Origin: Canna indica
Lineage: Eukaryota > Streptophyta > Magnoliopsida > Zingiberales > Cannaceae
NCBI GenBank assembly: GCA_034359265.1
Contig: CP136890.1
Span: 37,511,001 to 37,575,000, forward strand
Reading direction: 5' to 3'
DNA length: 64,000 nt
A program made the translations under genes and the position numbers. Shown piece after piece: positions 54,716 to 64,000 of the stretch (positions are counted from its first letter, which is position 1; each line of letters begins with the position of its first letter). The notes beneath the pieces were generated by a model. It was not told where the DNA came from. It did not search any database and saw nothing but the letters and a program-made list of their open reading frames with translations.

Positions 54716-56120
54716 TGTTGACCTAAGGTTTTCTACCTTGGTCTTAATCTCGGTTTTGATGATAATATACATGGCGAATGTTTCATTGAGAAATATTTTC
54801 AGGTTCCATATCGGTTAGCACTCGATGTACTCGATCAGAAATATCAAAGAAATTGGAAAGTCAAAAGGACATTGGTCGACGCGTTCGGGTTCATCGCAAA
54901 AATTTCTAGAAGTTCGACGTGTGCACCAAAGACGCCTTGGACGAGTCTAGAGAACATATGGAAAGATCTCCAAGTTGACGCACACTGAAGGACGAAACTC
55001 GAAAATGAAGCGCATAAAAAAATACACAAGAAATCAGCGCCTGCCCAGAAAGGGGCAGAATGACTTCGGTCGCTCGGCGGTCGCTCCATCGGTCGACCAA
55101 CGATCGACCGACAAGCGATCGGGCATCGCCAACGGGCAGAAAAATGCCAGTTGACGAGCCTTGGTATTTGGGGGGTTATAAATACTCATCCCAAACTCAT
55201 TCCTTTGAAATTGTTGATGCTTCTAAGCCTCAAAGGGTCACTCCTTGCATCTCTACAAGCTTTCATTGAGTCATCCTTGCAAGAACCCTAGTTTTGATAT
55301 TCACTCCTTGATTTAGCCTTCAAGCGTCACCGATTCATCATCTGGAGGCATCAAGAGAACTAGGGAGTTTCTTTTGGAGCTAAGTATTTGTTCGTTGGTT
55401 TATTGTTCCATTGGTTGTTGTACTTTGGTGTTTATTTCATTGTATTTGAACTTATGTAAACCTAGGTTGCTTGGTTTGATTGAGTTGGTGATTGCCTTGG
55501 TGTTAAGGCTTAAATCCACCATTGTAAACTTAGTTTACTAGGATTAGTTGAAGTACACATACTTAAAGACTAAAGGTGTTGGTGCCCTTAACTTGTTAAG
55601 ACTAAAATTCATTGAACCTGAGATTGACATGCATGCTTGGAGTAAATTAGATAAGAAAATGTTTAAGTATAATAGAGATGCCATGAATTGTATTCTTTGC
55701 ATATTACCAAATGGCATCCTAGATAAAGTCATGCATTGCTCTTCGGCTTATGATTTATGGGTCACTTTAAATGATTTATATGATTATGCCAAAACCAAAG
55801 AAATTGACACTTTTGATGAAGGTGGTGATGACAATGGTCACTCATCTACTACTAATCTTAGTTTTGATGCCCATAGTGCTTCTAGTCAAAGGAGCAACTC
55901 TAAGAGCCGAAAACGAAATGTAATTTGTCATACTTGCAAGGAAAAGGGGTATGTGAAGAAAAATTGCCCTACCATGATGAACAAAGCAAGGAAGAGGTAA
56001 AGTGCTTCATCTCCATATCTCACTCATTTGAATCACCCTCTAGCCATGACTATGAATCCACATCCAAAGCTTGCCTCATGGTTGCAAATAATGAGGTACT
56101 TTCTTCTTCATATAGTCATG
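54716..56120 (+). mobile_element. N2: N1-like element, interrupted by gypsy E
   Basis: The LTR starts TGTTGACCTAAGG with tttgatgataat downstream, as in N1 and copia F. A GTCGACC block lies at 55065-55135. Near 55549 the LTR (aggattagttga) runs directly into gag (gtacacatacttaaagact), so the LTR end, primer site and leader are deleted. It is cut at 56120 by gypsy E and presumably continues beyond the window. Confidence 0.8.
55550..56000 (+). pseudogene. N2 gag
   Basis: A 150-codon open frame very like N1 gag: EPEIDMHAWSKLDKKMFKYN, CILPNGILDKVMHCSSAYDL, WVTLNDLYDYAKTKEIDTFD, EGGDDNGHS, SQRSNSKSRKRNVICHTC and a knuckle CHTCKEKGYVKKNC in which His is replaced by Tyr. Stop after KARKR; the next frame continues with the Ser-rich linker (about 56002-56115) before gypsy E. 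It has Ser-Ala at the position of N1's stop, so that stop is specific to N1. Confidence 0.85.
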
Positions 56121-58433
56121 TGTCACACCCCAACTAAGGGTCACATGACCAGGCAAGGTATACGCGCCTATACTCCGCAGCCTAACCCATGCACATGCCA
56201 ACACATGATAATAAAACATAGCAGAAAGAATGTATTGAGTTTTATTTTCAACGAAAAGGAAAACTAAATCAGATTTTATTAGAGACAAGTTTACCAAAAC
56301 AGTAAAGTGTGGAAATAATAAATCAAAGTTCAACAGTTCATTTGCAAATGAAATCTGAAATAAAAGACATGAATGTCCCCAAGGGACTACAACTCCAAAA
56401 TATGAAAACTCAAGTGCATGACAAACTACCAAAGACTCGACTACGACCCCTAACTAGGACTGCTATGAGATCAATGTGGCTCCTCTACCCTCCAGCCGCT
56501 CCAAGTGCTCTAGCCCACCTCACCAGTCAGGCTCTACAAAAAAAACAAAAACGACAACGGGTGAGTTCAAAAGAACTCAGTGAGCGATTCTACCAACCCC
56601 CACAAGAAATCAAACACAGAGATATAGCATATGATAAAACACCTATCTCAAATAGGAATAAAGTCACAAGGGTGTGACTAGCTATCAGACCATCTGGCCA
56701 CCAAATGCCTGAATGCATATCCAACACTATAACAGTGAAGTACAATAGGCCTCAGCCTACCGTGCCCTAAGGCAACAAATCATACTCAAGGGTTACTAGG
56801 ATAATCAGGATTGGCCCATCTGTGCTTATCGTATAACAAAGAAAGTCGGTATTTGCCCATCCGAACTTGCTCCATGAGACACGTAGGAACAGTCGGGATT
56901 CGCCCGTCCAAACTTGTCCCTTAAAGATACTACAGGAATAATCGGGATTTGCCTGTCCGAACCTAAAAGAAACTCGGGAACAATCGAGAATTGCCCGTCC
57001 GAACTTGTTCCACGAGAAAACATAGGAACTATCGAGATTTGCCCATCCGAACTTGTTCTAAAGAGATAACGTAGGAATAAACGGGATTCGCACATCCGAA
57101 GTTATTCCTTTAAACACAGGTTAGGAATTAACCATCCAAACTTCCAAGCCAAGACTGCACTCCGGCTCCTAGCCGAGGCTCTCTGCCATTCATAAAGATA
57201 TGACACAATATGACCTAAGTCAAGTGTCTCTTACGGTGTCTTAGGAATATCTTTATTGGGAATGCTACAACACCCAATACCCGATCCCAACTCCTAAACC
57301 CGTAACATCATAAACCCATGAGGTTTTATTTCATGCATAAACTTTATTTGTTGGTTTATAACATATTATGCTGCCATTGAATTTTGGTTATGCACTTAAA
57401 ATTATCATCACCAAGATTAAGGTTTTGTTTTCAATTTACTGTTGAGCGCGAAACTGGTGTACTCAAGTCAAATCTAACTTCCAAAGTGTGACCTATGGAT
57501 CCAAACTATGTTTTCTAGTTGAAATGATTGGTTACACGACTATGTTCAGTAAACTATAGACATCACAACAACGTTTTCAAAATCAGCCCAGAATCAACAA
57601 CTCAACATGAAATTTCAGCATGATTAAGTTTTCAGCATACCATGGTAATTAATTCGAAATTCACAGAAATTAACTCTTTAATTACCATCAAAACAAAATT
57701 ATAAAATTTGAGATAAATCTCATAACATACATATTTATTAAACAAGACTAGCAAGAACCAATATCATCTATAAACAAGAATCAAATTTCATGATCAAGAA
57801 TCCACATCTAGAACACACATGGCATTAAGATCAAACCATATCTTTGCAAAACATGATTACTATCCAAAAATCACAGATTAATTACTAAGCATGCATTAAT
57901 ATATAAGAACCTAAATTGATAAGCAATTCAAAGCATAGATCTCAAGAATGCACAAGAGTCATCTCTTAGGCATTTCATCAAACACCTCGAGGGCACCCCT
58001 TCTTCCACCTTGGCCGAGCACCCCTAGGGTATTCCTAGGACTGCCGAGCCACAAAGGGGAATCTCAGGTTCCCTCCCATAAGTTGACACAAGATTTCGAC
58101 GATCAAAACGCAAATTCGAAGGGAAACGATCAAGAACTCACAAATACCCAAATCGGCTCATGAATAAAAGTGAAAACCTGAGAAAATGACGGGTAAAACC
58201 ACTCACATGATTAGGAAGAAAGTTTAGATGAGAATTCTTCGATCGGCGGCCTCCGAATCCGGCCTCAAAGGTGCGGCGGCTTGGATCTAGCAAGGGGGAA
58301 GTGGCAGCGGCTCCAAGAGAGGGAAGGGAGGGGCGGCGGCTCTCTTCTCTGTAATCAGCTGGTGCAGCTCCAATAGGGAGCCGCCTAGCCAATGAGGGGG
58401 CGCTTTATACTCCCCTCCTCAAACCCTCATTCT
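56121..58433 (-). repeat. gypsy E 3' LTR, start deleted
   Basis: It parallels the right LTR (62345 on) throughout their shared length. The hairpin row is at 56797-57150. 58140-58400 (GC-rich, ggcggcggctctc) matches the leader position of D. Minus-strand frames 56826-57095 and 58138-58392 are not genes. Confidence 0.87.
56797..57150. repeat. hairpin row in the gypsy E 3' LTR
   Basis: Clear members: GGAACAA / TTGTTCC (56978-57011) and AGGAATAA / TTATTCCT (57073-57109). Others are partly decayed (aggataatc...cttatcg; ggaacagtc...cttgtccc; aggaactatc...cttgttct). On the plus strand the core is cgggatttgcccgtccgaac, the complement of the D-type core. Confidence 0.85.
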
Positions 58434-59140
58434 ACCAATGCCTCATGGATAGATTGCCAGAATTGAGCTGTGAACTGAGTACGCTAATCTGAGATGATCA
58501 TAACAGGAACACCATGATATGCGACGATCCGTTCCAAGAACAACCTCGCATACTGCTCGGCTGAAAAGGTCATCCTAACTAGTATGAAATGTGATGTCTT
58601 GGTTAGGCGATCCACCAACACCCAAATAGAATCATTGCCCTTCCCAGACTTTGAGAATCCATGGTTATCTTCTCCCATTTCCACTCTGGTACTTCTAGGT
58701 TCTGGAGCAACCCTGTCGGCTTTAAATGCTCAGCCTTAACCTGCTGACACGCCAGACACTTAGACATGAACTCGGCCACATCTCTCTTCATGCCTTTCCA
58801 CCAATAATTCTGCCTTAGATCATGGTACATTTTTGTGGCCCCCGGATGCATAGTGTATGTAAATCGATGAGCCATCTCTAGCATCTGCCTGCGAACCTCA
58901 ATCATATCTGGCACCACTATCCTGTTCTTAAACCTTAGGACGCCCTCTGAGTCAATACCAAAACCATGATCGACATTGACTCTCCTGGCCAGATCATTAG
59001 TGAGTGCACAAAAAGCATCCTCTTCCTGTGCTGCCCGCAGCATGTCTACCAACGTGGACTGCACCCTCACGTGAGCCACCAACGCACTAGAAGCTGATAC
59101 TGACAAGACTGCCCCGCCGCCATCCAAACACATGGCCAAA
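58433..59140 (-). pseudogene. gypsy E integrase, C-terminal half deleted
   Basis: Minus-strand frame 59139-58603: zinc domain HRFTYTMHPGATKMYHDLRQ, MKRDVAEFMSKCLACQQ, then WKWEKITMDSQSLGRA where the frame shifts. 58684-58484 continues VDRLTKTSHFILVRMTFSAE, FLERIVAYHGVPVMIISD and a stop; TQFTAQFWQS follows to the junction with LTR sequence. The Glu of the DDE triad and everything after it is missing. Confidence 0.88.
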
Positions 59141-60425
59141 TCCTGAGCAATGGTCTCCTCCTGACTGCCGAATGCGCTAGACTGCCCATAGACTTCCTAC
59201 TCAAAGCATCGGCAACCACATTAGCCTTCCCCGGATGGTACATGATCGTGCAGTTATAGTCCTTCAAAAGTTCAAGCCATCTTCTCTGCCTCAGGTTCAA
59301 CTCCTTCTAGGTGAGCAAATACTGGAGGCTCTTATTATCAGTGTATATCTCACAAGCATCGCCATAAACGTAGTGACGCCACAGCTTCAATGCGAACACC
59401 ACTGCTGCTAGCTCAAGATCATGAGTCGGGTAATTCTTCTCGTGGACCTTCAACTACCGGGAGGCATAAGCTATCACCCCACCATTCTGAATTAACACAC
59501 AACCCAAGCCAACTCGAGAGGCATCACAATAAACAACAAACGCTCCCGAGCCTGAGGGTACTGCTAGAACTGGTGTCGACGTCAATCAGTCCTTGAGCTT
59601 CTGAAAGCCCTCCTCGCACTTACTATCCCAATCGAGCTTGACCGTCTTCTGAGTCAGGCAAGTCAATGGCGCTGCAATCCTGGAGAAATTCTCCATAAAT
59701 TTCCTGTAATAACATGCCAACCCTAGGAAGCTGCGAATCTCTATGACATTAGCCGACCTCTTACAATTCTGAACTGCTTCTATCTTTGCTTTTATATGTG
59801 ACATGGCCAAGGAACCCTACACTCTCCAGCCAGAATTCGCACTTGGAGAATTTGGCATATAATCTGTTCTCCCTAAGAGTCTCCAGAACTACCCTCAAGT
59901 GCTCAGCATGCTCCTCCCTTCTCCTAGAATATATCAAGATGTCATGAATAAATACTATCATAAATTTATCCAAGTATTCCCTGAACACTCGGTTCATTAG
60001 ATCCATAAATGCTGCAGGTGCATTAGTCAGCCCGAATGACATAACCAGGAACTCATAGTGACCATACCTCGACCTGAAAGCCGTCTTCGGAATGTCACTA
60101 TCCCGGATTCTCAATTGATGGTACCATGACCGCAGGTCAATCTTGGAAAACCATTGAGCCCCCTGAAGCTGATGAAACAAATCATTGATCCTGGGCAGCC
60201 AATAACGGTTCTTCACTGTCACCATGTTAAGCTGCTTGTAATCAATGCATATCCGCATGGACCCATCTTTCTTTTTCACGAATAGCACTGGAGCACCCCA
60301 AGACGAAACACTTGGGCGAATGAAGCCCAAGTCAAGCAGCTCCCGCAACTAGGACTTCAACTCCCTCAATTCAGCTGGTGCCATGCGATACGGCGGAATG
60401 GAGATCGGTTTCACCCCTGGCTGCA
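59141..60425 (-). pseudogene. gypsy E reverse transcriptase and RNase H
   Basis: 60348-59761 is open for 195 codons: [76 protein letters not shown], then the catalytic box [14 protein letters not shown], where His replaces the first Asp. A frame change near 59800 precedes [20 protein letters not shown] and LTQKTVKLDW. RNase H continues to 59141 ([67 protein letters not shown]) with stops at about 59312 and 59456. The Asp-to-His change inactivates RT. Confidence 0.9.
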
Positions 60426-60429
60426 AATC

Positions 60430-60960
60430 AATACAGAATTCAATCTCCCTCTATGGGGGCAAACATGACAGCTCCTCTGGAAACACATCAGAGAACCCGC
60501 ATAGCACTAGTGTTCCCTCAATGCCCCTAGCCACAGCTCTGCTCCCCTTTGCCACAGACACAAAGGCCAAGAAGGATTGGCAACCGCCTAGAAGTAGCTT
60601 CCGAGCCTTGAGAGCTGAAATTGTCACCAACGAATCTCCCCCTCCCTCATCCTGGAAGGTAAACATGTGCCCACAAATGACCCCCTAGCAACCCCGAAAG
60701 ACTATCTATGCCAGCATAGAATCGCTCGTAGGTGTAGACACCACAAGAGGCAAATCAAATATAGAGGGTTTCCCTAACAACTTAGCAACAAATAATTCAG
60801 ATACAAAAGAATGCGTAGCACCTAGATCAAACAATACATAAGAAATAGCATAACCAACAATAAAGTTACCTGACACTACTGCCCTGAACGCCTCAGCGGC
60901 CTCTTGGTTCAAAGCAAACACCCGTGCAGCGGGCCTTTCTGAACCACTAGCTTGTTGGCC
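60430..60960 (-). pseudogene. gypsy E aspartic protease
   Basis: 60921-60706: MFALNQEAAEAFRAVVSGNF, ISYVLFDLGATHSFVSELFV, with Leu in the active-site triplet as in D, and LPLVVSTPTSDSMLA. About 55 codons between VVSTP and FTFQDEG are deleted, including the LGMDWL strand. 60666-60451 holds TFQDEGGGDSLVTISALKAR, KLLLGGCQSFLAFVSVAKGS and GFSDVFPEELSCLPP. Confidence 0.87.
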
Positions 60961-60999
60961 TCCTCCCTAAGTCTAACCCCTTTGAGCCACATATCCTAT

Positions 61000-62133
61000 T
61001 GACATCGGTGCCTTTCCTCTAGTCTGATCAGGCTACTGACTGCCCTTGCCAGGACAATCCTTTCTGTAGTGCGCAGTCTGCCCATAGCTAAAACATACCT
61101 CTAAACATCCCCAGCAAGCTCCCTAGTACTTCCTATGACTTCGGTTACACCGCTGTGGCCCAGGCCTCCGCTGCGAGCCTCCTGATGACGCCCCTAGTCT
61201 TGAGCCCATGTGACCTCTAGAACTATTATGAACTCCGCCCTACTGTGGCTCCGCTGTCCTGTGACTACCCTCAGAGTGAGCTGGCCAACCCCCTGAATGC
61301 TGAAACATTTTCTTCTGCAGTCCATCATGCCTATCTACCGATACCAATGCCTCATTTCGGAACGCCTCATCTACAACCCGAGCAAAAGAAGTGTCCTCCG
61401 TATAATGAATAATTCTGGCAATCTGCGGCCTCAGCCACTCGACAAACCTCTTGACCTTGGCGGTCTCTGTGGCTATTAAGGTGGGATGAAACTTCGAGAG
61501 TCGAGTAAACTTCATCTCATAGTCCATTACTGATATACAGCCGGTCTGACGTAGAAGCTCGAATTCTTTCGCCCGCCTATCCCGGACGCTCAGCGATAGG
61601 TACTTCTCCACCATAGCAGCTCTGAACTCTTCCCAGGTAGGGGGTGGTGCATCTACTGCTCTACGGTCCCTCCAGGTGTGAAGTCAATCCTTGGCTAGTC
61701 CTCTCAGTTGTAACCCGATCAGTCAAGCGGTCATCTCAGAAGAACAACCGAGCTCCCTACACAACTCATAGCAATCCCCTAGGAAACTAGTGACCTCCAC
61801 TCGTTGATCTTTCCCTGTATACTCTAGTGGCCTGAATGCGACAAAATCCGCATAAGAATGTGCTCTGGGAACTCTAACCACCGGTGCCACTGGCTGGACC
61901 ACCTTTGGTACTGCGGGTGCTGCTGACACTGGTTGTGGCTGCTGCCTCAATTCCTGCTCCCTGCGGAGTGCCTCAGTCAACTTAGCCACTCGTGCCTGCA
62001 ACTGCTCAACCATGGGATCCTGTCCCGCGTCGTCTCGGTCCTGCGGTGGTCTCCCATGACCCCGGCCTCGTCCTCCGTGCTCTGTGGAGTTGCTGCCACT
62101 ATCGCTCCATGCGGCATTAAAGGCCTCCATCAA
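61000..62133 (-). pseudogene. gypsy E gag
   Basis: Start MMEAFNAAWSDSGSNSTEHG at 62133, with a second Met in register with D's start. Gln/Pro-rich linker, then VPRAHSYADFVAFRPLEYTG and FLGDCYELCRELGCSSEMTA with a stop at 61723-61725. The core continues: LAKDW, APPPTWEEFRAAMVEKYLSL, SVRDRRAKEFELLRQTGCIS, VMDYEMKFTRLSKFHPTLIA, VKRFVEWLRPQIARIIHYTE. The 61614-61240 frame covers this core. A Ser/Gly-rich tail and zinc-knuckle remnant (about 61150-61030, with FRKDCPGKGSQ-like text) follow in changing frames. This is the most complete gag of the gypsy elements here. Confidence 0.87.
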
Positions 62134-62329
62134 TCAGGAATCTCCATAATGAAAAAATATCATAATTAGATAATTTAATTCATCCTAACATTTTTGCAAA
62201 CTTAACCACAAGTCGCGCTGAGGTGAAAACTTAGGCCATTGATCTCATAACATAACCCTATCGTATACCGACACGCTAGTAATGCCCTATATGGTAACAA
62301 CTCCAGGTCGTAGTCAGACCGAACCACAT

Positions 62330-64000
62330 GCTCTGATACCACATTGTCACGCCCCAACTCAGGATCACATGACCGGCCAGGATCACATGTCAACTCATGA
62401 TAATAAAACATAGCGGAAAGAATCTAATGAGTTTTATTTTCAATGAAAAGGTAAACAAAATCAGATTTCATTATAGACAAGTTTAGCAAAACAGTAAAGT
62501 GCGGAAATAATAAATCAAAGTTCAACAGTTCATTTACAGATGAATTCTGAAATAAAAGATATGAATATCCCCAAGGGACTACAACTCCAAAATACGAAAA
62601 TACAGGCGCATGACAAACTACCGAAGACTCGACTACGACCCTAGTACTGCTGTGAGATCAATGTGGCTCATCTGCCCTCCAGCCGAGCCAAGTGCACCAG
62701 CCCACCTCACCGGTCAGGCTCTAAAAAAAAAACATAACGACAATGGGTGAGTTCAAAAGAACTCAGAGAGCGGTTCTAGCAACCCCCACGAGAAACCAAA
62801 CACATAGATATAGCATATGATAAAACACCTGTCTCAAACAGGAATAAAATTACAAGGGTGTGACTAGCTATCAGGCCATTTGACCACCACATTCCCGAAG
62901 ACATCCAACACTCTAGTAGTTATGTACAACAGGCCTCAGCCTACCGTGCCCTAAGGCAACAAATCATACTCAAGGATTACCAGGATAATCGAGATTGGCC
63001 TATCCGAGCTTATCCTATAACAAAGAAACTCCGTAGCAATCAGGATTTGCCCTTCCGAACTTGCTCTACGAGACGCGTAGGAACAATCAGAATTTGCCTG
63101 TCCAAACTTGTCCCTTAAGGATACCATAGGAATAATCAGAATTTGCTAGTCCGAACCTATTCCTATAAATAAAACACAGAAACAATCGGGATTTGTTCGT
63201 CCGAACTTGTTCCTTTAAACACAGGTTGGGAATTAACCGTCCAACCTTCCGAGCCAAGCCCGCACTCCGGCTCCTAGCCGAGCCTCTCCGCCATTAACCT
63301 AAGTCAAGTGTCTCCGCCATTTATTGGGAATGCTACAACACCCAATACCTGATCCCAACTCCTAGACCTGTAACATCGTAAACCCGTGAGGTTTTATGTC
63401 ATACATAAACTTTATTTGTTAGTTCATAACAAATTATGCTGCCCCTTGAATTTTAATTATGCAATTAAAATTATCATCACCAAGATTAGGGTTTTGTTTT
63501 CAATTTACTTTTTAGCCCGAAACTGGTGTACTCGAGTCTAATCTGACTTCCTTGGTGTGACCTATGGACCCAAACTATATTTTCTGGTCGAAATGAGAGG
63601 TTACATGACTATGTCCATTAAAATATACTCATCACAACAACGTTTTCAAAATTAGCCCAGAATCATCAACTCATCATGAAATTTCAGCAAGATTAAGTTT
63701 TCAGCATACCATGGAAATTAATCCGAAATTCACAGAAATTAACTCTTTAATTACCATCAAAACAGAATTATAAAATTTGAGATAAATCTCACAACATACA
63801 TATTTATTAAACAAGACTAGCAAGAACCAATATCATCTATAAACAAGAATCAAACTTCATGATCAAGAACCCACATCAAGAACACACATGGCATTAAGAT
63901 CAAAACCTATCTTCGCAAAACATGATTACGATAAAAAAATCACAGATTAATTACCAAGAATGTATTAACATATAGGAATCTAAATTGATAAGCAATTCAA
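62330..64000 (-). repeat. gypsy E 5' LTR (partial) and primer-binding site
   Basis: gctctgatacca (62330-62341) is the minus-strand primer site TGGTATCAGAGC. The LTR begins at 62345 (TGTCACGCCCCAACTCAGG) and continues to the window edge, so its length is unknown. It matches the left LTR in order (gagttttattttca, ctacgacc, gagttcaaaagaactcag, hairpin row, aactttatttgtt, atgaaatttcagca). Confidence 0.9.
62981..63247. repeat. hairpin row in the gypsy E 5' LTR
   Basis: Stems: AGGATAA / TTATCCT (62982-63016), CGTAG-CAA / TTG-CTCTACG with a 2-base slip (63032-63070), GGAACAA / TTGTCCC (about 63080-63114), ATAGGAATA / TATTCCTAT (63126-63166), GAAACAA / TTGTTCC (63178-63213), AGGTTGG / CCAACCT (63223-63247). 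The core on the plus strand is near aatcgggatttg..cgtccgaac. Confidence 0.9.

Larger units (their letters stand above)
56121..64000 (-). mobile_element. Ty3/gypsy element E (Tekay/Del-like), minus strand, runs off the window
   Basis: The left (3') LTR starts TGTCACACCCC at 56121; the right (5') LTR starts TGTCACGCCCC at 62345 with primer site 62330-62341. Pol and gag lie between. At about 58433 the LTR is joined directly to the middle of integrase, so the integrase C-terminus, chromodomain, polypurine tract and LTR start are deleted. The LTR carries the same hairpin type as D, with family-specific core spacing. Confidence 0.9.

Overview
The window is intergenic DNA of a flowering plant, made almost entirely of decayed transposable elements. 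I recognise no host gene, tRNA, rRNA or CRISPR array. The plant assignment rests on the element families: a hAT transposase, CACTA (En/Spm) TNP2 transposases with their plant-specific companion domains, Tekay/Del-like chromodomain Ty3/gypsy elements and Ty1/copia elements, most with primer sites matching initiator tRNA-Met. The species cannot be told from the sequence.

Layout. 1-2030: 3' part of a hAT element. 2031-2923: short tandem duplications and an unrecognised ORF. 2924 to about 7980: gypsy element A (+), lacking most of gag. About 7981-53583: one CACTA element (CACTA-A, minus strand) whose transposase gene is split over more than 40 kb by later insertions. These are a 363-bp hAT-like MITE (8221-8583); copia element B (10527-21817, minus), which holds a solo gypsy LTR (11744-18103), which in turn holds a second CACTA (CACTA-C, about 12650-16838); and gypsy element D (22648-50591, plus). 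D's 5' LTR was hit twice, by the non-autonomous element N1 (24010-32028) and the copia element F (33143-41579, minus), and its pol carries an LTR fragment (44210 to about 45785). 53584-54715 is unassigned. 54716-64000 is a second N1-like element (N2) interrupted by gypsy element E (56121 to beyond the window, minus).

Most boundaries rest on target-site duplications (TSDs) read at both ends: accct (F), aggtt (D), attgc (solo LTR), gagRc (N1), RCTCA (B) and 7 of 8 bases for the MITE. Insertions therefore have a relative order, four levels deep at the deepest point. All coding regions carry stops, frameshifts or deletions; elements would need proteins from relatives elsewhere to move.

The most unusual signal is in the gypsy LTRs. 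D and E carry a row of short hairpins with a conserved core (GTTCGGA.GGGC..CCCGAT) and an outer stem that differs from unit to unit yet stays self-complementary. The solo LTR has a comparable pair of hairpins. A second notable object is N1: copia-type LTRs and gag, no integrase or reverse transcriptase, and in their place a nearly open ORF with an apparent in-frame intron and a heptad-repeat tail.
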